Below the pieces are notes generated by a model, which saw only the letters and a list, made by a program, of their open reading frames with translations, was not told the DNA's origin and made no database searches. Positions 45,095 to 53,328 of a stretch of DNA of 64,000 nt are shown here, piece after piece. The DNA is from Arenibacter catalasegens (lineage in GTDB: Bacteria > Bacteroidota > Bacteroidia > Flavobacteriales > Flavobacteriaceae). The position numbers and the translations under genes were made by a program. How positions within the stretch are numbered: position 1 is the stretch's first letter; each line of letters starts with the position of its first letter. Location of the stretch: assembly GCF_002909235.1 (NCBI RefSeq), contig NZ_PHQQ01000002.1:124001-188000 (forward strand), in the 5' to 3' direction.

Positions 45095-46258
45095 CTAGGG
45101 CAATTGCTTCATTAAAAATCGCTTCACATTCTCGCCCATAATAGCTTTTATCTCTTTTTCCGAAAATCCTTGATTCATTAATTCCTGTACCAAAAAAGGT
45201 AGGCCGGTTACATCTATTGGCGTGGTGGCTGCACCATCAAAATCGGAGCCTAGGGCTACATGATCTACACCCACCAAATCCCGTACATATTTCATGGCCT
45301 CTACAATGTGTTTAATTTCCCCTTTTATAGCTCCCTTAAAAAACCCTATTCCTATAAGTCCACCTGAGGCAGCGATTCTCTGTATATGGTGGTCAGATAT
45401 ATTACGAGGGCTATCCTTAGTCCCTTTTACTCCAGTGTGGGATACCAATACTGGTTTGGTAGATAGGTCCAAAATATCATCGATCATTTTTGGGGACACA
45501 TGTGCTACATCAATAATTACCCCCAATTGATTCATCTTATTGATTACCGCCCTGCCAAAATCCGTAAGTCCCTCCCCAGACATACCGTGTGCAGACCCAC
45601 CAAGTTCATTGTCAAAAAAATGCGTTGGAGCTATCATTCTCACCCCATCGTAATAAAGATTTTGCAGATTTTCCAATTTACCTTCTAGGCAGTGCGCTCC
45701 TTCAATTCCCAAAAAACCACCAATAACATCAGGATCTACTTTCCTTAGGTCTATCAAATGTTTCAAATCTTGGCGCGATTTCACCAATATAAACTTGCCG
45801 TCATACTTCTTAGGGTATTCACCTAAAGCCCTTGCCTGAAATTCAGCCCGTTTATACAGACTAAACCATTTGTCCGGAAACCGTCCCTGTACAAAATTCA
45901 ACATTGTAATCTCATCAAATGCATCTGCACTATTCTGATTGAAATTCTGCCCCTTAGGAGATTTGGTAACTATGGTAAAGGCCTGTAAAGCCATTTTAGC
46001 TTCCTGCATTCTCGGGAAATCTAAATGGGCATAATCCAGTCGTTTGGTCAAGTCACGATCCCACAAAAGGGCATCGCAATGCAAATCAGCAATGAATTGG
46101 AGCGAATTATATAATGCTGTTGCTTCGGCCCCCAACTCTCTTGGGTCGTTGTATTGCACCAGGTTCAACCGCCTATCTAAAATAGGGGATACAATAAGCG
46201 TCGCCAAGAAATAAAGGAACAGCACAATGGCCAAAGTATATCTAAGAAATTTTTTCAT
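45095..46258 (-). CDS. Membrane dipeptidase, peptidase family M19
   Basis: The 387-residue protein has an N-terminal membrane anchor (about 5-27) and a TIM-barrel M19 domain. Metal-binding motifs are ADLHCDALLWDRD (HxD), GIEGAHCLEG (Glu), DVAHVSPKM and VSHTG (His), and ALGSDFDGA (Asp). It hydrolyses dipeptides, probably at the periplasmic face. No partner gene in the locus explains its substrate. Confidence 0.92.
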   Translation of the reverse strand: MKKFLRYTLAIVLFLYFLATLIVSPILDRRLNLVQYNDPRELGAEATALYNSLQFIADLHCDALLWDRDLTKRLDYAHLDFPRMQEAKMALQAFTIVTKSPKGQNFNQNSADAFDEITMLNFVQGRFPDKWFSLYKRAEFQARALGEYPKKYDGKFILVKSRQDLKHLIDLRKVDPDVIGGFLGIEGAHCLEGKLENLQNLYYDGVRMIAPTHFFDNELGGSAHGMSGEGLTDFGRAVINKMNQLGVIIDVAHVSPKMIDDILDLSTKPVLVSHTGVKGTKDSPRNISDHHIQRIAASGGLIGIGFFKGAIKGEIKHIVEAMKYVRDLVGVDHVALGSDFDGAATTPIDVTGLPFLVQELMNQGFSEKEIKAIMGENVKRFLMKQLP

Positions 46259-46469
46259 GCAATTTCGCCACTTTAATTAGCCAAAAAATTAATGAATTAA
46301 AAATTAAAAATAGCTATAAACCCTATGGATTTATAAATTGTAGGCATCCTCAGGTATTATTTATAATTTTCTTGTCACTCGTAAACAAGAAACGGTCCTA
46401 AAACAAAAGTGAAATTTAAACGTTATTAAAACAAATTGAATTTGGATATTCCTACTAAACTCTGAACTC

Positions 46470-46619
46470 ATGAAAAAAATAAGCTATATAGTAACAGTAC
46501 TTTTTTGCATCATTGCCATAAGCAGTTGCACCAATGACGAAAATGATGAAAAAATTGATCTTCTAACACCAAACGACAGTACCCAAACTGCACAAGAAGC
46601 TCTTGTACCGTCGGCTTAG
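46470..46619 (+). CDS. Small lipoprotein (49 residues)
   Basis: This short plus-strand ORF encodes a lipoprotein: MKKISYIVTVLFCIIA is the signal and ISSC the lipobox (C20), followed by an acidic, Asn/Asp-rich tail. The DNA-level start follows AT-rich sequence without a clear Shine-Dalgarno. It lies between two minus-strand genes. The function is unknown and there is no homology I can name; the signal pattern is the main evidence. Confidence 0.55.
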   Translation: MKKISYIVTVLFCIIAISSCTNDENDEKIDLLTPNDSTQTAQEALVPSA

Positions 46620-46624
46620 GGTAG

Positions 46625-46667
46625 AAAAAAAGTCGATTTAGAAGTTGATATCCTTTCCTAAATCGAC
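46625..46667 (-). terminator. Terminator of the PAS histidine kinase gene
   Basis: On the minus strand the 10-bp arms GTCGATTTAG and CTAAATCGAC (46667-46632) are followed by seven Ts (complement of 46631-46625). It lies 69 bases downstream of the kinase stop. Confidence 0.75.
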
Positions 46668-46735
46668 CTTTATACTTACTTCTACATTTTTTCCATTAAA
46701 ATCTTTTTGAAGCCACATATTGGAGGCCCTTCATT

Positions 46736-47818
46736 CTATTTAAAGGTTATAGTAAAAGTAACTCCATTATTTACTTCGCTTTCTACGGCAATAGTACCCC
46801 CCAGGTTATTAATATGACTATATACCAAATAGAGTCCAACTCCTTTACTATCGCCATTATGATGAAACTTTTGATTAAGACCAAAAATTTTATCTCCAAA
46901 TTTCTCCATGTCAAATCCTAGGCCATTATCGGTATAAACCAACTGCTTCTTGCCCTCTGAAATACGCGATGTAATAGAAATAACAGGCGAAACATCCGGT
47001 CTGGCATATTTTATGGAATTGGTCAGCAGATTTAGGAAAATACTTTCCATATAACTAACATTGTGCTGTACACCACGCAAGCCTGAGAAATCAACATTGA
47101 AGGTTACATTGGCATTGTTCAATAAGGAACTGATGGAAAGTTTAACCTGTTGTAGAACCATCTTAAAATCCACTTCCTCCAATTCTAACTCCGAGACATC
47201 TTTCTTGCTCAATAAGTCCACATATTTATTAAGCGACTTATTGAGACCCTCAGTGGCCCTCCTCATATAATCCAAAGTTTCCAAAATTTCAGGATCGTCA
47301 ATTTTATCGATATCCAGAAATCCGAAAATGGACAATAAATTGTTTACGGGTGACCTTAGATCATGTGAGGTGGTATAATTGAGTTGTTTTAATTCTTGGT
47401 TTTTATCAACAAGGCTTATAAGATGTTCTATACGCTCTTTTTCCAAACTCTTTTTGTGGGTAATATTTTTGGCAATAGCATAAACCAAATTTTCATCCTC
47501 CAAAGGAATTGAAGTCCAATGTAACCAAATTATATCTCCCGATTTAGTAACGTACCTGTTTTCATAATTGACCAAGGGCACGTTATTTTTTAAATTATCC
47601 CGGTATCTGGCCGTCATGTCCCTATCTTCCGGATGAATGAACTCCCGTATTTTTCTGGAAAACAACTCTTCCTCAGAATAGCCCAATAGTTGGATCAAAG
47701 CTGGGTTTACTCTTTTAAAATACCCGTCAAAACCAGCTATACATAGCAGGTCCATAGATAGGTTAAAAAACGGTTCAAGGCTAAGATTTTTGGTATTCTG
47801 CATAATACTTTTTAGCAT
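46736..47818 (-). CDS. PAS-domain sensor histidine kinase
   Basis: The 360-residue cytoplasmic kinase has one PAS domain (about 20-125: FDGYFKRVNPALIQLLGYSEEE, IHPEDRD) and a complete kinase core. The phosphoacceptor is H152 in TTSHDLRSPVNNLLS, with an N-box LTNSIKYARPD and G-box DNGLGFDMEKFG and GVGLYLVYSH. It has no membrane segment and no partner regulator next to it. It contrasts with two other phosphoacceptor proteins in the window that lack the ATPase domain and could in principle receive phosphate from such a kinase. Confidence 0.93.
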   Translation of the reverse strand: MLKSIMQNTKNLSLEPFFNLSMDLLCIAGFDGYFKRVNPALIQLLGYSEEELFSRKIREFIHPEDRDMTARYRDNLKNNVPLVNYENRYVTKSGDIIWLHWTSIPLEDENLVYAIAKNITHKKSLEKERIEHLISLVDKNQELKQLNYTTSHDLRSPVNNLLSIFGFLDIDKIDDPEILETLDYMRRATEGLNKSLNKYVDLLSKKDVSELELEEVDFKMVLQQVKLSISSLLNNANVTFNVDFSGLRGVQHNVSYMESIFLNLLTNSIKYARPDVSPVISITSRISEGKKQLVYTDNGLGFDMEKFGDKIFGLNQKFHHNGDSKGVGLYLVYSHINNLGGTIAVESEVNNGVTFTITFK

Positions 47819-47950
47819 TGTTGAAATATACGGTTTTTAATTAAAAACTAAATACAAACACTTTGATCGACCATAATCAGTTCTCTCACACCTAAGAAGA
47901 ACCATCCGATCCTTGATTTTTGGGAATTGTAGATAAAGACATCAATAAAA

Positions 47951-47980
47951 CAAAAAACCGCAAACCATATGAATTGCGGT
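47951..47980 (-). terminator. Terminator downstream of folD
   Basis: ACCGCAA (47957-47963) and TTGCGGT (47974-47980) form the stem. Read on the minus strand it ends in a TTTTTTG tract, nine bases after the folD stop. Confidence 0.75.
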
Positions 47981-47988
47981 CTTATCAA

Positions 47989-48873
47989 TTATTTTTGGCT
48001 TCTATGCCTTTCCCTTGCCAACAATGTGTTTTTTAACAACATGGCAATCGTCATTGGCCCAACACCTCCGGGGACCGGAGTAATAAAAGAAGCCTTTTTG
48101 CTCACATTTTCAAAATCGACATCACCAGTAATATAATAACCTCTTTCTTTGGTTTCATCAGGGACACGCGTAATTCCAACATCGATAATTACGGCATCGT
48201 CCTTAACCATTTCTGCCTTTAAAAAATTAGGAACCCCCAATGCAGAAATAACAATGTCCGCTTGCGAAATTATTTGGGTAATATTTTTGGTATGGCTATG
48301 TGTCAAGGTTACTGTAGAATTACCCGGCCAGCCTTTTCTTCCCATAAGAATACTCATAGGCCTGCCCACAATATGGCTACGTCCAATAACTACGGTGTGC
48401 TTTCCCTTAGTCTCTACCTTATATCTTTCAAGGAGTTCTAAAATTCCAAAAGGAGTTGCTGGAATAAAAGTACTCATATCCAAGGCCATCTTTCCAAAAT
48501 TGGTAGGATGAAATCCGTCCACGTCCTTATCTGGATCCACTGCCAGCAAAACGCGCTGGGTATTGATCTGCTCCGGCAATGGCAATTGAACTATAAATCC
48601 GTCTATATCTTCATTTTGATTGAGCTCCTGAATCTTGTTCAATAACTCTTGTTCGGAAGTTGTGCTGGGCAACTGCACCAAGGTAGATTCGAAACCTACT
48701 CTCTCACAGGACCTTACCTTACTACCAACATAAGTAAGACTTGCCCCATCGTTTCCAACGATTACCGCTGCCAAATGTGGCACCTTTTCTCCACGTTCCC
48801 TCATTTTAGCTACCTCTGCAGCTATTTCCTCCTTTATTTGATTCGATACTTTTTTACCGTCTAGTAATTCCAT
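47989..48873 (-). CDS. folD: Bifunctional methylenetetrahydrofolate dehydrogenase/cyclohydrolase
   Basis: The 294-residue enzyme interconverts methylene- and formyl-tetrahydrofolate in one-carbon metabolism. It shows the family signatures GFIVQLPLPEQIN, DVDGFHPTNFG, VVIGRSHIVGRPM and PVPGGVGPMTIAML. Length is normal. It is the last gene of a likely ffh/four-helix-bundle/folD transcript and is followed by a good terminator. Confidence 0.96.
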   Translation of the reverse strand: MELLDGKKVSNQIKEEIAAEVAKMRERGEKVPHLAAVIVGNDGASLTYVGSKVRSCERVGFESTLVQLPSTTSEQELLNKIQELNQNEDIDGFIVQLPLPEQINTQRVLLAVDPDKDVDGFHPTNFGKMALDMSTFIPATPFGILELLERYKVETKGKHTVVIGRSHIVGRPMSILMGRKGWPGNSTVTLTHSHTKNITQIISQADIVISALGVPNFLKAEMVKDDAVIIDVGITRVPDETKERGYYITGDVDFENVSKKASFITPVPGGVGPMTIAMLLKNTLLARERHRSQK

Positions 48874-48886
48874 TCATTTAAAGTTT

Positions 48887-49322
48887 AATGTTCAAGGTTG
48901 TTGTTTGTTGAATTTTGAGCCCTTGTATTCTGACCGGGACAGGTAATTCATAAAGGAACTAATTTTTTTACTTTCCAAAAGAACCATTTCGTAAAGAACC
49001 TCGAAAGAGGCATGGTCTATATGATTTCTATCCAGTACTCTATAAAGCTGGGGATGTAGTTCACCACACGAAGCCTTTTCTATACTCAAAAATTGAATGA
49101 ATTCCCGATTACCATTGCGCTCAAACCCTTCTGAAATATTATCCATAATTGATCCAGAACTTTTATCCATCTGATTCCGAAGAGCATAACTATTGCCCAA
49201 GGTGGTGGTTTCAAAAATTTGATGTACTTTATTGCATATCTCCCGAGCCATCTGCCATATTTCCAAATCTTCAAACCTTTCAATCTTTGCCATTAGGACA
49301 TCTCTTTTACACCTTGAACATT
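48887..49322. repeat. 12-bp inverted repeat flanking the four-helix-bundle gene
   Basis: AATGTTCAAGGT (48887-48898) and its exact reverse complement ACCTTGAACATT (49311-49322) bracket the four-helix-bundle gene. The left arm contains the gene's stop codon. A tandem GAACCTTGAACCTTGAA follows the right arm. Confidence 0.85.
48892..49293 (-). CDS. Four-helix-bundle protein (23S rRNA intervening-sequence type)
   Basis: The 133-residue protein opens FEDLEIWQMAREICNKVHQIF and has SIMDNISEGFERNGNREFIQFLSIEKAS read in parts, the signature of the S23/bIVP four-helix-bundle family. These proteins are often encoded inside rRNA intervening sequences or as mobile-like insertions between genes; function is unsettled. 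Here it sits between ffh and folD and is boxed by a 12-bp inverted repeat, consistent with insertion into an older ffh-folD operon. The repeat is visible; insertion history is inferred. Confidence 0.88.
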   Translation of the reverse strand: MAKIERFEDLEIWQMAREICNKVHQIFETTTLGNSYALRNQMDKSSGSIMDNISEGFERNGNREFIQFLSIEKASCGELHPQLYRVLDRNHIDHASFEVLYEMVLLESKKISSFMNYLSRSEYKGSKFNKQQP

Positions 49323-49344
49323 GAACCTTGAACCTTGAATAATA

Positions 49345-50682
49345 TTATTTCATCCCTTTCATGGCACCCATCATTTGCATCATTTTTTTACCTCCTCCAC
49401 CTTGCATCATTTTCATCATCTTACTCATTTGATCAAATTGCTTTAGCAATTGATTTATCTCCTGAATGCTGGTACCACTACCTGTAGCTATTCGCTTTTT
49501 GCGACTCGCATTTAATTTTGCAGGTGTAGAACGTTCATCGGGCGTCATAGAATGTATAATGGCCTCTATGTGCTTAAAGGCATCGTCATCTACATCCAAC
49601 CCTTTTAATGCCTTTCCCGCACCTGGGATCATTCCCATAAGATCTTTAAGACTACCCATCTTTTTTATCTGCTGGATCTGACTTAAAAAATCGTCGAAAC
49701 CAAACTTGTTCTTGGCTATCTTTTTTTGAATTTTTCTGGCTTCCTCTTCATCAAACTGCTCTTGGGCCCTTTCCACCAATGACACTACATCTCCCATCCC
49801 AAGGATTCTCTCGGCCATACGGGAAGGATAAAAGACATCTATGGCATCCATCTTTTCTCCGGTACCGATAAATTTAATGGGCTTATTAACAACCGACTTA
49901 ATGGAAATTGCAGCTCCACCACGGGTATCACCATCCAATTTCGTCAGTATAACACCATCAAAGTTAAGTACATCGTTAAACGCTTTGGCCGTATTAACGG
50001 CATCCTGACCAGTCATAGAGTCGACCACAAATAGTGTTTCCTGAGGCTGTATCGCTTTACGAATGTTGGCAATTTCATTCATCATTTGCTCATCCACTGC
50101 CAAACGACCTGCCGTATCTACAATAACAACATTAAAACCGTTGGCCTTGGCATGTGCAATACCGGCCTTGGATATGGATACTGGGTCATTATTGCCCCGA
50201 TCTGAGAAAACTTCTACCCCGATCTGCTCACCAACCACATGAAGTTGATCTATAGCCGCTGGCCTATAAACGTCACAGGCTACCAACAATGGTTTCTTAT
50301 TCTTTTTTGTTTGAAGATAATTGGCCAGTTTTCCAGAAAAGGTAGTTTTACCTGAACCTTGCAAACCAGACATTAGGATAACGGAAGGTGTTCCTGACAG
50401 ATTGATGCCTTCGGCGTCACCACCCATAAGCTCTGTAAGTTCATCCTTTACCAGTTTAACCATAAGTTGGCCCGGCTGAAGCGATGTCAATACATCTTGG
50501 CCCAATGCCTTTTCCTTTACCTTGTTGGTAAACTCTTTGGCTATTTTAAAGTTGACATCCGCATCCAAAAGTGCTCTACGCACTTCCTTTAAGGTTTCCG
50601 CAACATTGATCTCCGTAATTTGTCCATGTCCCTTTAGAACATGTAACGCCTTATCTAACTTTTCACTTAAATTGTCGAACAT
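49345..50682 (-). CDS. ffh: Signal recognition particle protein Ffh
   Basis: The 445-residue GTPase targets membrane proteins co-translationally. It has the N domain (to about 85), G-domain motifs LQGSGKTTF, VDTAGRLAVD, TKLDGDTRGGAA and a methionine-rich M domain near the C-terminus (MSKMMKMMQGGGGKKMMQMM). Start and length are standard. It is the first gene of the ffh/four-helix/folD group; the downstream genes are on the same strand with 50-base and 18-base gaps. Confidence 0.97.
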   Translation of the reverse strand: MFDNLSEKLDKALHVLKGHGQITEINVAETLKEVRRALLDADVNFKIAKEFTNKVKEKALGQDVLTSLQPGQLMVKLVKDELTELMGGDAEGINLSGTPSVILMSGLQGSGKTTFSGKLANYLQTKKNKKPLLVACDVYRPAAIDQLHVVGEQIGVEVFSDRGNNDPVSISKAGIAHAKANGFNVVIVDTAGRLAVDEQMMNEIANIRKAIQPQETLFVVDSMTGQDAVNTAKAFNDVLNFDGVILTKLDGDTRGGAAISIKSVVNKPIKFIGTGEKMDAIDVFYPSRMAERILGMGDVVSLVERAQEQFDEEEARKIQKKIAKNKFGFDDFLSQIQQIKKMGSLKDLMGMIPGAGKALKGLDVDDDAFKHIEAIIHSMTPDERSTPAKLNASRKKRIATGSGTSIQEINQLLKQFDQMSKMMKMMQGGGGKKMMQMMGAMKGMK

Positions 50683-50763
50683 AGTCTTACTGTATTATCA
50701 AGAAAGGGCAAATTTAAGAATAACTGCCGTAAGTCTGAAGCCAGACGTGAAAAATATAAACGC

Positions 50764-50801
50764 AAAAAAAAGGGCAGCTTCTTAAAGAAGCCACCCTTTT
50801 C
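50764..50801 (-). terminator. Terminator of the repeat lipoprotein gene
   Basis: On the minus strand GCTTC/GAAGC with loop TTTAA and outer AAGGG/CCCTT pairs form a stem, followed by about eight Ts (complement of 50771-50764). It lies about 20 bases past the lipoprotein stop. Confidence 0.75.
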
Positions 50802-50821
50802 CAAAAATTGGGGCAAAATTT

Positions 50822-52582
50822 TTATTTCTTTTCGAAGACCAAGATTTCCGTGGTGTTATCTCCGCTAATATTTTTCAGCTCAATTCGGCTATTGGTTATG
50901 GAGACAATTTTCCAATCGTCCATTAAACCCCGCATAGCTTCCACTAGGCCAAAATTAAGATAGCATTTCAATTCACCTTCGCTATCCCTGATTATTCTCC
51001 AAAGTCCTGGGTAGGTTGGTCCAGTTACCCCTGCTGTAACATTAACAGCAAGTTCTGCTTGAAATGCAAAGGTAAATGCGGCATAATTCTGGGTTTCATC
51101 GTTGTCACCATCCATATACTTTGCCACCATCCATTCGCCACCCATAAGAATATTCCTTATCTCGGGAACATCTCCGTCGTTGGCATTGTTATCACAAACC
51201 CTTTCCAAGATAAGTTCATAGTTGTCATCTTCAATATTAAACTTTAAACGTTTGTCCCTAAGATCGGACAACAACCATTCAAAACTCACTCCAGGCTCAT
51301 CACCCATGGTAATTGCCATCACCAAACGTCCTTGTGCATTGGTTGTAATAGCCCATTGTCCTTCAGAAATATTGGATTCGTTGCTTAAAGTAACCACTCC
51401 TTCTGCATGAAAATTAAATTCATATCCTAAAAGTCGATCAACCTCTTCGTTATTAAGCTTCACCTTTTTAATGACCCAGCTACACTCTTTCAATATTTCC
51501 CTTAAGGTATCCGGTGTATTATCTACTATATCACATGCCTTTTTCATTATTATTCTCTCTCCTTCACCGGCATAAAATTTTATTTTACCATTATCCAAGT
51601 CATACACAAACCATTCCAAAGTAAAATCGGCCAATGCTTCAAATTCAAGTTTGAACAATACTCTGTGCTCAGCTATCCTGGTGCTCCATGTACCTATAAT
51701 ACTATTGCCTATCCTATCTTTCATTACAACCTTACCGTCTTCTGTAAAATTCATTACATAATCATAGTAGTAATCGGAGTTTTCCAAATTAGGTCTAAAC
51801 ACTTCTCGAACCAACCAGGGACAAGCAACAAGATATTCTTCCAAACGCTCTTGTGTAAAGTCATTATCATGAAAATCATTATCATCATCCTCATCACATT
51901 CACTCTTTGCAGTTTCAATGGCGTGGGCCAATTCCGCATTATTGCTTACACTAATTTTAGTGTCATCATATAATTCCAATGTAATAGGGAAATCAAAACT
52001 AAGTAGATCGTCATCACCACGCTCAGCGAAATATCGTCTTAGTTGCATATCATTCTGTACAGTTACATTCCCTGTTTGTTGAAGATTAATATCAAAGGAA
52101 TAAACCACAATTGGATACACAAAATCGATACATTCAATATCATCGTCATCCCCACCTTCAAGACACTCCTTGGCTCTCTCGCGTAGTTCTTCTTTATTAT
52201 TTATCTTAACTTCAGTATAATCTGACAAGGTTATATGAATAGGAAATACAATATCCACAACATCATCATCAATCTCCACTTCATCAAAAAGTTTCCTGAT
52301 CAACTTTAAATCCTCCACGGCATCTATATTAATTTCTAAACCATGAACATTTACTACATAAGGAAAGTTAATAGCAAAACAACTGGCTTCATCCACAATA
52401 TTATCATAAGAACCATCTTTGGAAGAAGTTCTTTGTATTAATTGTCCAGTACTAGAACTTGCCATAATGGCTTCCTGGTTATCCTCACCAGGTAATTCTT
52501 CAAACTCTTCTTGACAAGAGGTGAAATTTAATGCCACCAGAAGTAGGCTCCCGTACATTAAATATGACATAAACTTTTTCAT
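50822..52582 (-). CDS. Modular repeat lipoprotein, likely part of the ECF regulon
   Basis: From M at 52582 the product is 586 residues with lipobox NFTSC. The N-terminal half has four related strand-helix units of about 60 residues (FPYVVNVHGLEINI, FPIHITLSDYTEVKI, YPIVVYSFDINLQQ, FPITLELYDDTKISV each followed by a helix). The C-terminal half has three lipocalin-like units, each opening with a Trp (CPWLVREVF, CSWVIKKVK, GEWMVAKYM). It diverges from an ECF sigma gene and shares its promoter-like motif with fecR. I do not recognise a named family; a surface ligand-binding role is inferred. Confidence 0.72.
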   Translation of the reverse strand: MKKFMSYLMYGSLLLVALNFTSCQEEFEELPGEDNQEAIMASSSTGQLIQRTSSKDGSYDNIVDEASCFAINFPYVVNVHGLEINIDAVEDLKLIRKLFDEVEIDDDVVDIVFPIHITLSDYTEVKINNKEELRERAKECLEGGDDDDIECIDFVYPIVVYSFDINLQQTGNVTVQNDMQLRRYFAERGDDDLLSFDFPITLELYDDTKISVSNNAELAHAIETAKSECDEDDDNDFHDNDFTQERLEEYLVACPWLVREVFRPNLENSDYYYDYVMNFTEDGKVVMKDRIGNSIIGTWSTRIAEHRVLFKLEFEALADFTLEWFVYDLDNGKIKFYAGEGERIIMKKACDIVDNTPDTLREILKECSWVIKKVKLNNEEVDRLLGYEFNFHAEGVVTLSNESNISEGQWAITTNAQGRLVMAITMGDEPGVSFEWLLSDLRDKRLKFNIEDDNYELILERVCDNNANDGDVPEIRNILMGGEWMVAKYMDGDNDETQNYAAFTFAFQAELAVNVTAGVTGPTYPGLWRIIRDSEGELKCYLNFGLVEAMRGLMDDWKIVSITNSRIELKNISGDNTTEILVFEKK

Positions 52583-52613
52583 AACGATTTGGTTTTTATT
52601 TGTTCGTATATAT

Positions 52614-52644
52614 CTAAAACAACTCACTTTTAAAATACCCTACC
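52614..52644 (-). promoter_or_regulatory. Bipartite ECF-type promoter motif of the repeat lipoprotein
   Basis: On the minus strand GGTAGGGTATTTTA (52644-52631), 8 bases, then TTGTTTTAG (52622-52614). The same 14 bases, the same 8-base spacing and TTGTTATA occur before the FecR gene at 53279. The site lies 32 bases upstream of the lipoprotein ATG. Confidence 0.7.
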
Positions 52645-52666
52645 CCATATTTCGTTTTTTTTAAAA

Positions 52667-52674
52667 TATCTTTG
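52667..52674 (+). promoter_or_regulatory. TAnnTTTG element before the sigma factor gene
   Basis: TATCTTTG fits the Bacteroidota -7 element and lies 23 bases before the TTG start of the sigma gene. No good TTTG partner is visible upstream. Confidence 0.4.
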
Positions 52675-52696
52675 AAAAAATAAAAAACAAGAAGGA

Positions 52697-53209
52697 TTGA
52701 AAGCTATCAAAGAAGAACATGTATGCGAGGATGAAGTTTACGCTTCAATCTTCAGCACCCATTCCAAAACGGTTTTTAATTACATATATTATAAGTTCGG
52801 TAACGAAGAGAAAGCGTATGACGTTGTACAGGAGGCATTTATAAAATTATGGGAGAACTGTTCCAAGGTTGCTCCAGAAAAGGCAAAGTCCTACGTTTAT
52901 ACCATTGCCAACAATTTATACCTAAATGTTATAAAGGCTGAAAAAGTTAGATTAAAATACGCCCCGGAAACCAATGCCGTGGTGCATGAATCGCCTGACT
53001 TTATTTTGGAAGAACAGGAATATAAAGAAAAATTGGAACGGGTGCTTCAGGCCTTGCCCGAAAACCAGCGTACTACATTTTTACTAAATAGGATCGATGG
53101 AAAGAAATATGCTGAAATCGCCGATATGGAAGGGGTAAGTGTAAAAGCTATCGAAAAAAGGATGCACTTGGCCTTAAAAACGCTAAGAGATCAAATTGAA
53201 GGGATATAA
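52697..53209 (+). CDS. ECF RNA polymerase sigma factor (Bacteroidota type)
   Basis: The 170-residue protein has sigma region 2 (about 20-85: NYIYYKFGNEEKAYDVVQEAFIKLWEN) and region 4 (about 115-165: LPENQRTTFLLNRIDGKKYAEIADMEGVSVKAIEKR). The TTG start follows GAAGGA at a good distance and there is no in-frame ATG near the beginning of the conserved region, so TTG is preferred. A FecR anti-sigma gene and a TonB receptor gene follow, the standard cell-surface signalling order. Confidence 0.93.
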   Translation: MKAIKEEHVCEDEVYASIFSTHSKTVFNYIYYKFGNEEKAYDVVQEAFIKLWENCSKVAPEKAKSYVYTIANNLYLNVIKAEKVRLKYAPETNAVVHESPDFILEEQEYKEKLERVLQALPENQRTTFLLNRIDGKKYAEIADMEGVSVKAIEKRMHLALKTLRDQIEGI

Positions 53210-53278
53210 AAAATATCACCGTAATTTACTAAAAACAATAAACCCTTTTAAGGGCTTATAAAAACTATTAATAAATAA

Positions 53279-53308
53279 GGTAGGGTATTTTACTTCCTAA
53301 TTGTTATA
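53279..53308 (+). promoter_or_regulatory. Bipartite ECF-type promoter motif before fecR
   Basis: GGTAGGGTATTTTA (53279-53292), 8 bases, then TTGTTATA (53301-53308), with the fecR ATG at 53329. It matches the lipoprotein promoter motif in sequence and spacing. Both are probably read by the ECF sigma factor encoded between them. Confidence 0.7.
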
Positions 53309-53328
53309 CTTATATAAAGCTAGAAACC

